Below, piece after piece: positions 37,752-46,306 of a DNA stretch of 64,000 nt (position 1 is its first letter; each line of letters opens with the position of its first letter). The stretch lies in the NCBI GenBank assembly GCA_052386455.1, contig JBQTKD010000009.1:13822-77821 (forward strand). The letters run 5' to 3'. The position numbers and the translations under genes are program-made. The notes under the pieces are model-generated. The model had not been told where the DNA came from and searched no databases. It saw nothing but the letters and a program-made list of their open reading frames with translations. The stretch is from JBQTKD01 sp052386455. GTDB taxonomy: Bacteria; Actinomycetota; Actinomycetes; Sporichthyales; Sporichthyaceae.

Positions 37752-39718
37752 TTCGATCCTTCCTCGCTTGGGTCGACGGCCGCCGCGGCGCCGATCACGG
37801 CGGCGTCGCGGACGTTCTCGGCGCTGCCGCGCATACCGCCCTGGATCCGTCCGGCCGTGCGTTCGGCCTCCGGGTCCAGCGGCCGGTGGGCGGGCAGGGA
37901 GTCGTCGACGTGGGTGAAGCGTGGGTCCTCCACGGTCGCCGTCCTGGTGTTCGGGTCGAACACGTGCGAGTCCGCCTGCACGAGACGTCCCGAGGCCCGC
38001 GCGGCCTCGACGTCGACCCAGGCCAGAGTGCCGCCGCCGGTTCCGAGACTTGGGTTGGCCAGCGCGGTGGCGGTCGCTCCATCCAGACCCTCGCCCTGGA
38101 CCACGAAGGCCCTGACGCCGGCGCGATGGCTCGGCTGCTCCACGCCGTCGGCGTCCCACTCGCGCTTGGGGGCGGTCTGCCCGTTCTCGAAGAACCGCGC
38201 CGCGTCCTCGCCCGGCGGGTCGGTGGTGCCGATGCCGTCGTCGCGGACCCAGATCCTGGTCCCCGCCGGGAAGGTTTGCGGCACCCACTGGTCGGCCTGT
38301 TGGAACGGCGAACGGAGTTGAATCGCCATTGCCCGCCCGGCGGGCGTGCCGAGGTTCACCCGGTTGTCGATGAGCCGTTGCCGGTAGGCGGCCTCGGGCA
38401 ACTGGTCGAGCGCTTCGCCGCGGGCGCGGTGCCAGGCCAGGGTGTCGCGGGCCGCGTTCAGCCTGCCGGTCGCGGCCGCGGCCTTGACGCCACCGGCCGC
38501 CCCGACGGTCGCCGCGAGCGCGACCAGGTCCGGCAGGAGCCGCCCGGCGGCCCGTGCCGGGTCGTCGCGGAAGGCCTCGGTGTCGACGAAGGCCGTGAAC
38601 ACGGCCCCGGCGGGGTTGCGGGCGATGTCGCGGGCGGTGTCGCGGACCGCGCCCCAGATCGCCTCCCACGTCGCGGCATAGTCCTGCGGGTCGGTGCGGT
38701 AGCGGATCGGCTGTACCGCCATGACCAGATCGACCACCGCGATCGGTGCGGCGACCAGCGTCCCGACTCCCTCGACCAGACCCAGCCCGACGCTTGCGAC
38801 CGTTCGGCGCAGCCCTGCGAAGAACCCCGACTCCCGCGGGGCACCCTCCCGCGCCTCCCCGAGCGTCTGGACGAGGGATCGGGCCGCGACCGCCGCCTCC
38901 TCGCGGGCCTGGGCCAGCATCGCCGCGGCACGGTGCAGTTCGGCGTCCGGATCTACCGGTCCGCCGACCGGGACCGCACCCACGACCGCACCGCGCGAGG
39001 CGGCCGAGGCGAGCTCGGCGGCCTGCCACCGGTCGAACGCCAGACGCGCCAGGGACCGGGCGGCGTCCAGCGCCTCGGCGTAGCGGGCACATGCTCGGGC
39101 GGCGTCGTCGAACGCGTCCTGCCCGATCTGCAACCGTCGATCGAGCAGCGTCAGGTCTCCGACCGCGGCCTCCGCACTCGCCCCGGTCCACCCCGAGATT
39201 CCACCGCGGCCCAGATCCGCGCGCGCCTGCGCCGCCGCTTCGGCGAGCCCCGCCAGTCGCCGCGCGAGCGAGCGGACCTCGTCCGGCTCGCCCGGAATCA
39301 GCTGGCTCCAGTGCGTGGCCGGCGAGAGCTGTACCGCGACCCCGACCGGGGATCCACGGAGCACCCGAGGCGGGTCCGGAAACCGCGGCGAGGGCGTAGG
39401 CGAGGGCTCGAACGCCACCGGGCCCGTCCCGGCACTCGCCGCCGCGGCCAACTGGCGCTCGATCGCGTCGAACACCTCCGCCGTGTGCCACAGCGAATCG
39501 GCCAAATCCTCGGCCTGCGCGCCGATCCACCCCAGCCCATGCCCCCACGCCGCGAGGAAATCGACGATCGCCTGCTCCGCCTCGACCGACCCGCTCGCCG
39601 CCGCCCACCCACCGGCCTTGCCCGTGTCCCCGGCCAACTCCTGCGCCACCATCGCCACCGCACGCAGACTCCGCGACGCGTACGCCAACGCGTCGGTGTC
39701 CACCCGCAGATCGACCAC
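37748..39718 (-). CDS. putative WXG/LXG-like polymorphic toxin
   Basis: This 656-residue protein has no signal peptide. It begins with long amphipathic helices (residues 1-100 and ~135-240) of the kind found in type VII secretion substrates (MVDLRVDTDALAYASRSL; WAAASGSVEAEQAIVDF). A hydrophobic hinge follows near 315-330 (VGLGLVEGVGTLVAAPIAVVDLVM). The C-terminal ~200 residues are globular, with FPAGTRIWVRDDGIGTTDPPGE and AWVDVEAARASGRLVQADSHVFDPNTRTATVEDPRF. The C-terminal domain would be the toxin, but its activity is not recognisable. No ESX genes are in the window. It is coupled to a small downstream gene. Confidence 0.6.
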   Translation of the reverse strand: MVDLRVDTDALAYASRSLRAVAMVAQELAGDTGKAGGWAAASGSVEAEQAIVDFLAAWGHGLGWIGAQAEDLADSLWHTAEVFDAIERQLAAAASAGTGPVAFEPSPTPSPRFPDPPRVLRGSPVGVAVQLSPATHWSQLIPGEPDEVRSLARRLAGLAEAAAQARADLGRGGISGWTGASAEAAVGDLTLLDRRLQIGQDAFDDAARACARYAEALDAARSLARLAFDRWQAAELASAASRGAVVGAVPVGGPVDPDAELHRAAAMLAQAREEAAVAARSLVQTLGEAREGAPRESGFFAGLRRTVASVGLGLVEGVGTLVAAPIAVVDLVMAVQPIRYRTDPQDYAATWEAIWGAVRDTARDIARNPAGAVFTAFVDTEAFRDDPARAAGRLLPDLVALAATVGAAGGVKAAAATGRLNAARDTLAWHRARGEALDQLPEAAYRQRLIDNRVNLGTPAGRAMAIQLRSPFQQADQWVPQTFPAGTRIWVRDDGIGTTDPPGEDAARFFENGQTAPKREWDADGVEQPSHRAGVRAFVVQGEGLDGATATALANPSLGTGGGTLAWVDVEAARASGRLVQADSHVFDPNTRTATVEDPRFTHVDDSLPAHRPLDPEAERTAGRIQGGMRGSAENVRDAAVIGAAAAVDPSEEGSK

Positions 39719-39788
39719 GCTCGCGCCTCCTCGGCCGAGAATGAGCCTGCCTCACCCACGGCGAGCGATCAATCGAGCCCGCACACTC

Positions 39789-39848
39789 CCGATAGCGCAG
39801 TCCAGGCACGCTACAAGCCTGTTTCGCGTACCCCGACTGCACTATGGG
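39789..39848. repeat. 60-bp REP-like palindrome, intergenic copy
   Basis: Arms CCGATAGCGCAGTC (39789-39802) and GACTGCACTATGGG (39835-39848) pair with two mismatches, around a 32-nt loop with an inner CAGGC/GCCTG stem. It aligns without gaps to the reverse complement of 23632-23691 (43/60). It lies between the toxin start and the sigma-factor stop. Confidence 0.7.
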
Positions 39849-39882
39849 CGGAGCAGGGGCGGGGGCGCGCCTCGCAGTGTCG

Positions 39883-40467
39883 CTACAGGCGACGCAGGTG
39901 GCGGCGGGACGGGGCCTCGTCGCCGGCGGTCTCGGCGTCCGCGAGGGTGCCGAGCAGCTGCTCGCGGGCGCGAGCCATGCGCGAGCGGATCGTGCCGATC
40001 GGCACGCCGCAGACCTCCGCGGCCTCCTGGTAGGACAGGCCGTGCACCTGGGTGAGCACGAACGCGGCGCGCTTGTCCTCGTCCAGGTCTTCGACGAGCA
40101 TCCGCAGGCTGATCTCGCCCGAGGCCTCCGGGGTGGCCGGGGCGATGCGATCGACGAGCACGTCCTCGGCGTCCAGGCTCGCGCCGACGGCGGGGCGGCG
40201 GCCCTGGCGGCGGAAGTGGTCCACCACGGCCCGGCGGGCGATGGACAGCAGCCAGACGCGGGCGGCGGTGTCGCCGCGGAAGGTCCGCAGGCCGCGCAGC
40301 GCGCGCAGATAGGTCTCCTGCGTCAGGTCGTCGGCCTGGCCCCGATCGACGAGGTAGGCGACGTAGCGCCAGACGTCCGCCTGCGTGGCACGGACGAATT
40401 CCGTGGTCGCGGCGGCATCCCCACGGCCGGCCGCAAGGGCCAGGCGAGTGATCTCGTCATCGTGCAC
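39883..40467 (-). CDS. ECF-type RNA polymerase sigma factor
   Basis: The 194-residue product has regions 2 and 4 of group 4 sigma factors: YLVDRGQADDLTQETYLRALRGLRTFRG (region 2) and VHGLSYQEAAEVCGVPIGTIRSRMARAREQL (region 4). It resembles the SigC/SigE-like ECF group associated with zinc anti-sigma factors. The anti-sigma gene is divergent, 96 bases away, and a shared autoregulated promoter is likely. Confidence 0.9.
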   Translation of the reverse strand: MHDDEITRLALAAGRGDAAATTEFVRATQADVWRYVAYLVDRGQADDLTQETYLRALRGLRTFRGDTAARVWLLSIARRAVVDHFRRQGRRPAVGASLDAEDVLVDRIAPATPEASGEISLRMLVEDLDEDKRAAFVLTQVHGLSYQEAAEVCGVPIGTIRSRMARAREQLLGTLADAETAGDEAPSRRHLRRL

Positions 40468-40563
40468 ACCTCGATGGTAAGCACATCGGTCAAGGTCGAT
40501 ACCCCTGCCAGGTAAGCGAAACTCAGGGGGAACCGGACCGCCACGAGGGGCGACTCATCGAAC

Positions 40564-41205
40564 GTGGGATGCGAACGGTGGCGCGAGGCGCTGTCGGCCA
40601 AGGCCGACGGCGAGGCTCTCGAGTTCGACGAAGCGCTGGTGACGGCGCACGTTGCGGGCTGCCCGGACTGTCGCAGTTTCGACGCGGGCCTGGCTCGCCT
40701 ACACCGCGCGATGCGGGTGGCGCCGGCCGAACGCGTGCCGGACCTCACAGCGTCGATCCTCGCCGCAGCGGCCGCAGACCGGCCGCGCTTCGGGCTCACC
40801 CTGGCGCTGCGCTGGTTGCTCGTGGTCATCGCGGCGGTCGAAATGGGCCTGGCCTCGCCCGACCTGCTCGGCCGCTGGCACACCGCGGGCGAGTTGAGCA
40901 CCTGGGGCATGGCCACGGCCATCGGGTTCCTCGCCGCTGCCGCGTCGCCGCGGCGGGCCGGGGCGATGCTGCCGATGCTCGGGTGCGCGGCCGCCCTCAC
41001 CGCGTTCGTCAGCGTGCGGGACATCCTCGAGGGGCGCAGTGGCGTGACGGCGCTGGCCGAGGCCCCGCACGCGCTGCTGGTGCTGGGCGTGGGGCTGCTG
41101 GCGTGGCTCTGGCACCTGGACCGCACCCAGAACGCTCCGGAGCCGGAGGCGCAGGCCGTCGGGCACCGCCCGAGCGTGCGCACGCGCAGCCGCCGCGCCG
41201 CTTAA
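40564..41205 (+). CDS. membrane zinc-finger anti-sigma factor
   Basis: A 213-residue protein with a ZAS motif His29-x3-Cys33-x2-Cys36 (TAHVAGCPDC) in the N-terminal cytoplasmic part, where it would hold the sigma factor. About four hydrophobic helices follow (LALRWLLVVIAAVEMGLA; GMATAIGFLAAAAS; MLPMLGCAAALTAFV; LLVLGVGLLAWLW) and an Arg-rich tail. Cys3 may be an extra ligand. GTG 40564 is the start. It is divergent from its probable partner sigma factor. Confidence 0.85.
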   Translation: MGCERWREALSAKADGEALEFDEALVTAHVAGCPDCRSFDAGLARLHRAMRVAPAERVPDLTASILAAAAADRPRFGLTLALRWLLVVIAAVEMGLASPDLLGRWHTAGELSTWGMATAIGFLAAAASPRRAGAMLPMLGCAAALTAFVSVRDILEGRSGVTALAEAPHALLVLGVGLLAWLWHLDRTQNAPEPEAQAVGHRPSVRTRSRRAA

Positions 41206-41269
41206 CCCGCGTCGCAACGATCTTGACCGACGAATTGCCCTGATCTGGCCCGATACGCCTGAGACTCAT

Positions 41270-41737
41270 GTGACAGAAGGCGCGGATGTGATCCGCGCTC
41301 CATCGAGTCGACCTGGGGTTGCGGTGTTGAAGGCGCTCCTTCGTCGGTACACCTGGCAGATCGCCGGGGTCACCGGGGCTGCGTTTCTGTTGTCCGGGCT
41401 GTCGATGGTGATGGTGGGGGCGGACTCGCCCCGGACGGTGACCGCTGCGGCTGCGGCCCTGTCCAGCCCGGCGCCCTCGGCGTCCGTGCACCAGCCCGAC
41501 ATGGACAAGTCCAGCGCCGAACCGAGCGCGGAGCCGACGGCGAGCCCGTCGGCGGAGCCGTCCCCGACGAGCATCGACGCCGTGCCCGCGGTGGTGACGA
41601 CGGACCAGGTCAACACCGCGCTCGGCCTGGCGATCGCCGCGATCGTGCTGTCTCTCGTCGCGACCGGCCTGGCCGGTCTCGCGCTGGCCCGGCAGCCCTC
41701 GGAGAACGACGTCGACGAGGTCGACATCGCCGGCTAG
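41270..41737 (+). CDS. two-helix membrane protein of unknown function
   Basis: A 155-residue protein: an N-terminal helix (WQIAGVTGAAFLLSGLSMVMV), a Ser/Pro/Glu-rich extracellular linker (~65-105), and a C-terminal helix (LGLAIAAIVLSLVATGLAGLAL) with an acidic end. I recognise no family. GTG 41270 is the first start in frame, and GTG 41324 is a reasonable alternative just before the first helix. It is convergent with the histidine kinase gene. Confidence 0.55.
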   Translation: MTEGADVIRAPSSRPGVAVLKALLRRYTWQIAGVTGAAFLLSGLSMVMVGADSPRTVTAAAAALSSPAPSASVHQPDMDKSSAEPSAEPTASPSAEPSPTSIDAVPAVVTTDQVNTALGLAIAAIVLSLVATGLAGLALARQPSENDVDEVDIAG

Positions 41738-41745
41738 GCGATGCC

Positions 41746-43272
41746 CTACACCGGCGCGTTCGGCAGCCGTACGCGGAAGGTAGCGCCGGCGCCCGGCGCG
41801 GACTTCACCTCGACCTTGCCGCCGTGCGCGGCCACCAGGGCCGCGACGATCGACAGGCCCAGCCCCGAGCCGCCGGTGCGGCGATTGCGGGACGAGTCCG
41901 TTCGGTAGAAGCGCTCGAAGACGCGGTCGCACTCCTCGGCGGAAAGCCCCGGGCCCTCGTCGGCCACCTCGAGCACGGCCCAGCGCGCTCCGTTCTCCTG
42001 CACCGAACCGACGCTGACGCGCACGGCCGTGCCGGCCGGGGTGTGGGTGCACGCGTTGGCGATGAGGTTCCCGGCCACCTGGCGCAGCCGCGCGTCGTCG
42101 CCGAGGACGTCGGGCGGCACGTCCTCCTCGCCGACCACGCGCACCTCGACCCGCCGGTCCGGGTGGGAGACGCGCGCCGCGACGACCGCGTCCGTCGCCA
42201 CGGCCACCAGGTCCACCGGCTCCCGCTCCAGTGGGCGTGCCTGGTCGAGCCGAGCCAACAGCAGCAGGTCTTCGACGAGCAGGCCCATGCGGGTGGCTTC
42301 GTCCTCGATGCGCGCCAGTAGCCCCGGCACCTGCTCCGGCGCCTTGACCGCGCCCTGCCGGTACAGCTCGGCGAAGCCGCGGATCGAGGTCAGCGGCGTG
42401 CGGAGTTCGTGGCTCGCGTCGGCGATGAACCGGCGCATGCGCTCCTCGGAGGCCTGCGCGGCCGCGGCCGTGGCCTCCTTCTCGATGACGGCGGTCTCGA
42501 TGTGGCCGAGCATCGTGTTGACGGCGGCCGAGAGCCGCCCGACCTCGGTCCGGTTCGGGTGCACGGGAACGCGGCGGGACAGGTCGCCGGCGGCGATGGC
42601 CTCCGCCGTCGTCTCCACCTCCCGCAGCGGGCGCAGACTGCTGCGCACGATCAGCCACGAACCCGCGCCGGTCAGGCCCAGAACGCCGAGCCCGACGAAG
42701 GTCAGCACGCGGATGAGGCGGCCCACGGTCGCGTCGACCTCTTCCAGGGACAGCGCCAGCGTCACGCTTCCCGAGCCGTCCGGCAGCGTCCGCGTCATCG
42801 CACGCCACCGCGGCTGGTTCTTGTCGATGGCCGGAGCGGTGTACGGCTCCTTGTCCCGCACCTTGGCCTGCTCGGCGTCCACGGCGGGCAGCCGCGGCAC
42901 CCGGCCCGGCCCGTCCAGTGCCGAGCCTTCGCGGCGCACCTCGGTGCCGGCGTTGTCGCGGACGACGAAGTAGTACGGAGAGGCCCGCCGCGTCGGCTCG
43001 ACGGGCTGCGTCGTCGAGTCGCCCTCGCCGGACTCCGCCGTCGGCGGATTGGCGCTAACCCGAGTCGTCAGGCTGTTGGTGAAGCGATCGAGTTGGCGGT
43101 CCACGCGGTCGAACAGGTACGAGCGCAGCACGACCGTCGCGGACACCGCGGTCAACACCACCGCGGCCGTGGTCAGCACCATCAGCGCCGCGATCAACTT
43201 CGCGCGCAACGGCGTACGCGCGGACATTCGCCTAAGCGGCCCCAGGTCGGCAGATCGCTGGGGCGCCGTCAC
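41746..43272 (-). CDS. OmpR-partner sensor histidine kinase
   Basis: A ~508-residue membrane kinase: transmembrane helix (~25-48), extracytoplasmic domain to ~185, second helix (LTFVGLGVLGLTGAGSWLIV), HAMP (SLRPLREVETTAEAIAAGDLSRRVPV), H-box FIADASHELRTPLTSIRG with phospho-His ~286, N-box NLIANACTH, and G-boxes VADEGPGLS and GGSGLGLSIV. It is the PhoR/TrcS-like type common in actinobacteria. I start it at GTG 43272 because GAGGA lies 7 nt upstream; ATG 43227 has no ribosome site. The start codon and ribosome site fall in a 14-bp perfect hairpin, described separately. The response regulator gene precedes it by 88 bases. Confidence 0.88.
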   Translation of the reverse strand: MTAPQRSADLGPLRRMSARTPLRAKLIAALMVLTTAAVVLTAVSATVVLRSYLFDRVDRQLDRFTNSLTTRVSANPPTAESGEGDSTTQPVEPTRRASPYYFVVRDNAGTEVRREGSALDGPGRVPRLPAVDAEQAKVRDKEPYTAPAIDKNQPRWRAMTRTLPDGSGSVTLALSLEEVDATVGRLIRVLTFVGLGVLGLTGAGSWLIVRSSLRPLREVETTAEAIAAGDLSRRVPVHPNRTEVGRLSAAVNTMLGHIETAVIEKEATAAAAQASEERMRRFIADASHELRTPLTSIRGFAELYRQGAVKAPEQVPGLLARIEDEATRMGLLVEDLLLLARLDQARPLEREPVDLVAVATDAVVAARVSHPDRRVEVRVVGEEDVPPDVLGDDARLRQVAGNLIANACTHTPAGTAVRVSVGSVQENGARWAVLEVADEGPGLSAEECDRVFERFYRTDSSRNRRTGGSGLGLSIVAALVAAHGGKVEVKSAPGAGATFRVRLPNAPV

Positions 43273-43346
43273 TGGATTTCCTCGCTGGCGCTCGTCAATC
43301 CAGTGACGGCAGAGTGCACTCTGTTTTTTGGTGAGCTCGCAAGCTC
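43265..43346 (-). promoter_or_regulatory. hairpin cluster over the kinase translation start
   Basis: Perfect 14-bp arms GCCGTCACTGGATT (43265-43278) and AATCCAGTGACGGC (43297-43310) enclose an 18-nt loop. On the minus-strand mRNA the loop carries GAGGA and the arm carries the GTG start (43272-43270). Directly next to it are a 14-bp palindrome CAGAGTGCACTCTG (43310-43323) with six T's on the plus strand, and a GAGCT-CGCA-AGCTC hairpin (43333-43346). Confidence 0.6.
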
Positions 43347-43360
43347 GCTCACTGGTTCGA

Positions 43361-44104
43361 TCATCCCGGCGGCAGGCGCAGGACGTACCCCACGCCACGC
43401 AGGGTGTGCAGCAGCCGCGGCTCGACTGTGTCGATCTTGCGCCGCAGGTAGGAGACGTAGGACTCGACGATGTTCATCTCGCCGTTGAAGTCGTAGTTCC
43501 AGACGTGGTCCAGGATCTGCGCCTTGGACAGCACGCGCCGCGGGTTGTTCATGAAGTACCGCAGCAGCTTGAACTCGGTCGGCGAGAGCGACACCGGGGA
43601 GCCGGCGCGCCACACCTCGTGGGTCTCGGTGTCCAGCTCCAGGTCGTGGAAGACCAGGCGAGGCGGGGCGCCGCCCTCGGTGCGGTTGGAGGTGCGCCGC
43701 AGCACCGCGTGGATGCGCGCGACGACCTCGTCGAGGCTGAAGGGCTTGGTGACGTAGTCGTCGCCGCCGAGGGTCAGGCCGGCGATGCGGTCCTCGGTGG
43801 CGTCGCGCGCGGTCAGGAACACGACCGGCACGGCGGAGCCGGCGGCACGCAACTGCTTGACGACGCCGAAGCCCGAGACGTCGGGAAGCATCACGTCGAG
43901 CACGAGCAGGTCCGGGTCGAAGGACCGCGCGATCCGCAGCGCCTCCTCGCCGTTGGCGGCGGTGGCCACCTCGAAACCGGCGAACCGCAGGGAAGTGCTC
44001 AGCAGCTCCACGATGTTGGCCTCGTCGTCCACGACGAGCAGGCGGTAGCCGGTTCCGTCCACTGCTTGCTCGCTCTGCAGGGTGGTCTCCGTTCGTGGCG
44101 TCAT
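43361..44104 (-). CDS. OmpR-family response regulator (PhoP/TcrX-like)
   Basis: This is a 247-residue protein with a receiver domain (acidic pocket Asp26/Asp27, phospho-Asp70 in LLVLDVMLPD, Thr98, Lys120 in YVTKPFS) and a C-terminal winged helix (SPTEFKLLRYFMNNPRRVLSKAQILDHVW). The receiver is close in wording to mycobacterial PhoP (DDEANIVELL; LTLGGDDYVTKPFS). It acts with the kinase encoded 88 bases downstream. The promoter is expected in the divergent gap shared with the MoxR/coxD-like gene. Confidence 0.9.
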   Translation of the reverse strand: MTPRTETTLQSEQAVDGTGYRLLVVDDEANIVELLSTSLRFAGFEVATAANGEEALRIARSFDPDLLVLDVMLPDVSGFGVVKQLRAAGSAVPVVFLTARDATEDRIAGLTLGGDDYVTKPFSLDEVVARIHAVLRRTSNRTEGGAPPRLVFHDLELDTETHEVWRAGSPVSLSPTEFKLLRYFMNNPRRVLSKAQILDHVWNYDFNGEMNIVESYVSYLRRKIDTVEPRLLHTLRGVGYVLRLPPG

Positions 44105-44255
44105 GCGATCGACTCCGGGTTCTCGCTGGGCGGGCGCAGTCGGCACCCAGGTCGTGTAGATCCACTTGACAGCTTGCCCAGTAATCGCGGGATTCAATCG
44201 GGGAATTACCTGGAACTTTTCTGTGAGTCGGCAGCCAGGGGTACCCTCGGCCACC

Positions 44256-45164
44256 ATGGCCCCGCCCCACGACAACGCGCTGACCGGCAGCGATTCTCCC
44301 GAGTCGCTCGCCGCACGGCTCGCAGAGCAGGGATATCTCGCAGACGCCGGCCTGGCTACGGCGGCGTTCCTGGCAATTCGCATGGGTCGCCCGCTGTTTC
44401 TCGAGGGCGAAGCCGGGGTCGGCAAGACGGCCCTGGCGCACTCGCTCGCGGCCCTCGGCGGGACCCGGCTGATCCGGCTGCAGTGCTACGAGGGCATCGA
44501 TTCCGCGCAGGCCCTCTACGACTGGGACTTCCCCCGCCAGCTCCTGCATCTGCGCGCCAGCGAGGCCGTCGGAGTGCGCGACGTGGAGAAGTTGGAGGGC
44601 GAGCTCTACGACCGCCGCTTTCTCCTCGCGCGGCCCCTGCTGCAGGCAATCGAGACCAGCCCGTCGGTGCTGTTGATCGACGAGGTGGACCGCGCCGACG
44701 ACGAGTTCGAGGCGTTCCTGCTCGAGGTCCTCTCCGACTTCACCATCTCCATCCCGGAGCTCGGCACGATCCGCGCGGAGACGCCGCCGATCGTCGTCGT
44801 GACCTCCAACCGGACCCGCGAGGTCCACGACGCGCTGAAGCGCCGATGCCTCTACCACTGGCTCGAGCACCCGGCGTACGACCGCGAGGTCGAGATCATC
44901 CGCAAGCGTCTGCCCGACGTGACCGAGCGCCTCGCCACCGAGGTCGCGGCCGCCGTCGGCTTCCTGCGCATGCGCGATCTGCTCAAGCCGCCGGGCGTGG
45001 CCGAGTCGCTGGACTGGACGCGGGCGCTGATGACTCTGGGGGCGCGCACGCTCGACGTCGACGCCGCCGCACGGACGCTCGGCGCGGTGCTGAAGTACCG
45101 CGAGGACACCGACCGGGTCACCGCCGAGGGCCTGGAACTGCTCGTCGGAGCGGGACGCACGTAG
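44256..45164 (+). CDS. coxD: MoxR-type AAA+ ATPase, CoxD-like
   Basis: A 302-residue AAA+ protein: Walker A EGEAGVGKTAL (~50), CYEGIDSAQALYDWD, the MoxR-like Walker B SVLLIDEVDRADDEFEAFLLEVL, sensor VVTSNRTREVHDALKRRCLYHWL. CoxD works with a VWA protein to build the CuSMoO2 centre of CO dehydrogenases. ATG 44256 is chosen because GGCCACC precedes it and longer frames enter the promoter. The VWA gene follows with a 1-nt overlap. Confidence 0.85.
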   Translation: MAPPHDNALTGSDSPESLAARLAEQGYLADAGLATAAFLAIRMGRPLFLEGEAGVGKTALAHSLAALGGTRLIRLQCYEGIDSAQALYDWDFPRQLLHLRASEAVGVRDVEKLEGELYDRRFLLARPLLQAIETSPSVLLIDEVDRADDEFEAFLLEVLSDFTISIPELGTIRAETPPIVVVTSNRTREVHDALKRRCLYHWLEHPAYDREVEIIRKRLPDVTERLATEVAAAVGFLRMRDLLKPPGVAESLDWTRALMTLGARTLDVDAAARTLGAVLKYREDTDRVTAEGLELLVGAGRT

Positions 45165-46306
45165 TGGAGGAGCCCCGGCTCGATCTGACCGAGACCGTGG
45201 TGGGTTTCGCCCGGACGCTGCGGGCCGCCGGAGTGGACGCCGGAACGGACCGGGTGCAGGCGATGCTGGTGGCGCTGCGCAACCTCGACGTGCTCGACGG
45301 GCACGACGCCTATTGGGCCGGGCGCCTGACACTGTGCGCCGGGCCGGTCGACATCGCGAAGTACGACACCGCCTTCGTCGCGTATTTCGGCAGCCGCGGG
45401 ATCGACGCCCCGTTGGACGGGTCCATGCGCCTGGCCATGAAGCTCGAGTCGGTCGCGACGGCCGCGGACCAGCAGGTCGGCGCGGACGAGGACCTGGAGA
45501 CCAACCCCACGGCGAGCGCCGCGAGCGACGCGGACGTGCTGCGCACCAAGGACGTCGCGGCGTTGACCGACGCCGAACGCGCGGAGGTCCGCCGCCTCCT
45601 CGCGCGGCTGGATCCGCGCGGTCCGAGCCGCCGTTCGCTGCGCTTTGCTCCGGCGCATCGAGGCCAGGTCGACGCGCGGCGCACCGTGCGCTCCATGCTG
45701 CGCCGCGGCGGCGAGCTCGACGACATTCTGATGCGCCGTCACCGAAGGAGGCCGCGGCGGATCGTGTCGCTCATCGACGTCTCTGGATCGATGGAGCTCT
45801 ACGCCGACGCGCACCTGCGCTTCGCCCACGTCCTGACCCGGCGCCGGCCGGACGTCGAGGTGTTTACGATCGGCACGCGCCTGACCCGAGTGACCCGGCA
45901 GATGGCGGCGCGCGAGCCGGACGCCGCGCTGCGTGCGGTTGCGGCGGCGGTGCCGGACTGGTCGGGTGGCACCCGGCTCGGGGACCTGCTCAAGGCGTTC
46001 CTGGACCGGTGGGGGCAGCGCGGCACGGCCCGCGGCGCCGTCGTCGTGATCGCCAGCGACGGGTGGGAGCGCGGCGACCCGACCCTGCTCGGCGAGCAGA
46101 TGGCACGACTGGCTCGCCTGGCCCATGCGGTGGTGTGGGTGAACCCCCATGCGGGGAAGGACGGCTTCGCGCCGGCCACCGCAGGAATGCAGGCGGCGCT
46201 GCCGCACGTTGACGCTTTGGTGGCCGGGCACAATGTGGCTGCATTCGAGGCGCTCGCCCGGCGCCTGTCCCGGGAGGCCGAACCCAAAGGACGCTGCCAT
46301 GCGTGA
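45164..46306 (+). CDS. coxE: VWA domain protein, CoxE-like
   Basis: A 380-residue protein from GTG 45164 (TAGTG overlap with the ATPase gene). The N-terminal helical part (LTETVVGFARTLRAAGVDAG) is usual for CoxE. The C-terminal VWA domain has MIDAS LIDVSGSMELYADAHLRFAH, TRL and SGGTRLGDLL, and VIASDGWERGDP. The pair MoxR-VWA acts as a metallochaperone or activase for molybdenum hydroxylases. The stop overlaps the next start by 8 nt. Confidence 0.85.
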   Translation: MEEPRLDLTETVVGFARTLRAAGVDAGTDRVQAMLVALRNLDVLDGHDAYWAGRLTLCAGPVDIAKYDTAFVAYFGSRGIDAPLDGSMRLAMKLESVATAADQQVGADEDLETNPTASAASDADVLRTKDVAALTDAERAEVRRLLARLDPRGPSRRSLRFAPAHRGQVDARRTVRSMLRRGGELDDILMRRHRRRPRRIVSLIDVSGSMELYADAHLRFAHVLTRRRPDVEVFTIGTRLTRVTRQMAAREPDAALRAVAAAVPDWSGGTRLGDLLKAFLDRWGQRGTARGAVVVIASDGWERGDPTLLGEQMARLARLAHAVVWVNPHAGKDGFAPATAGMQAALPHVDALVAGHNVAAFEALARRLSREAEPKGRCHA

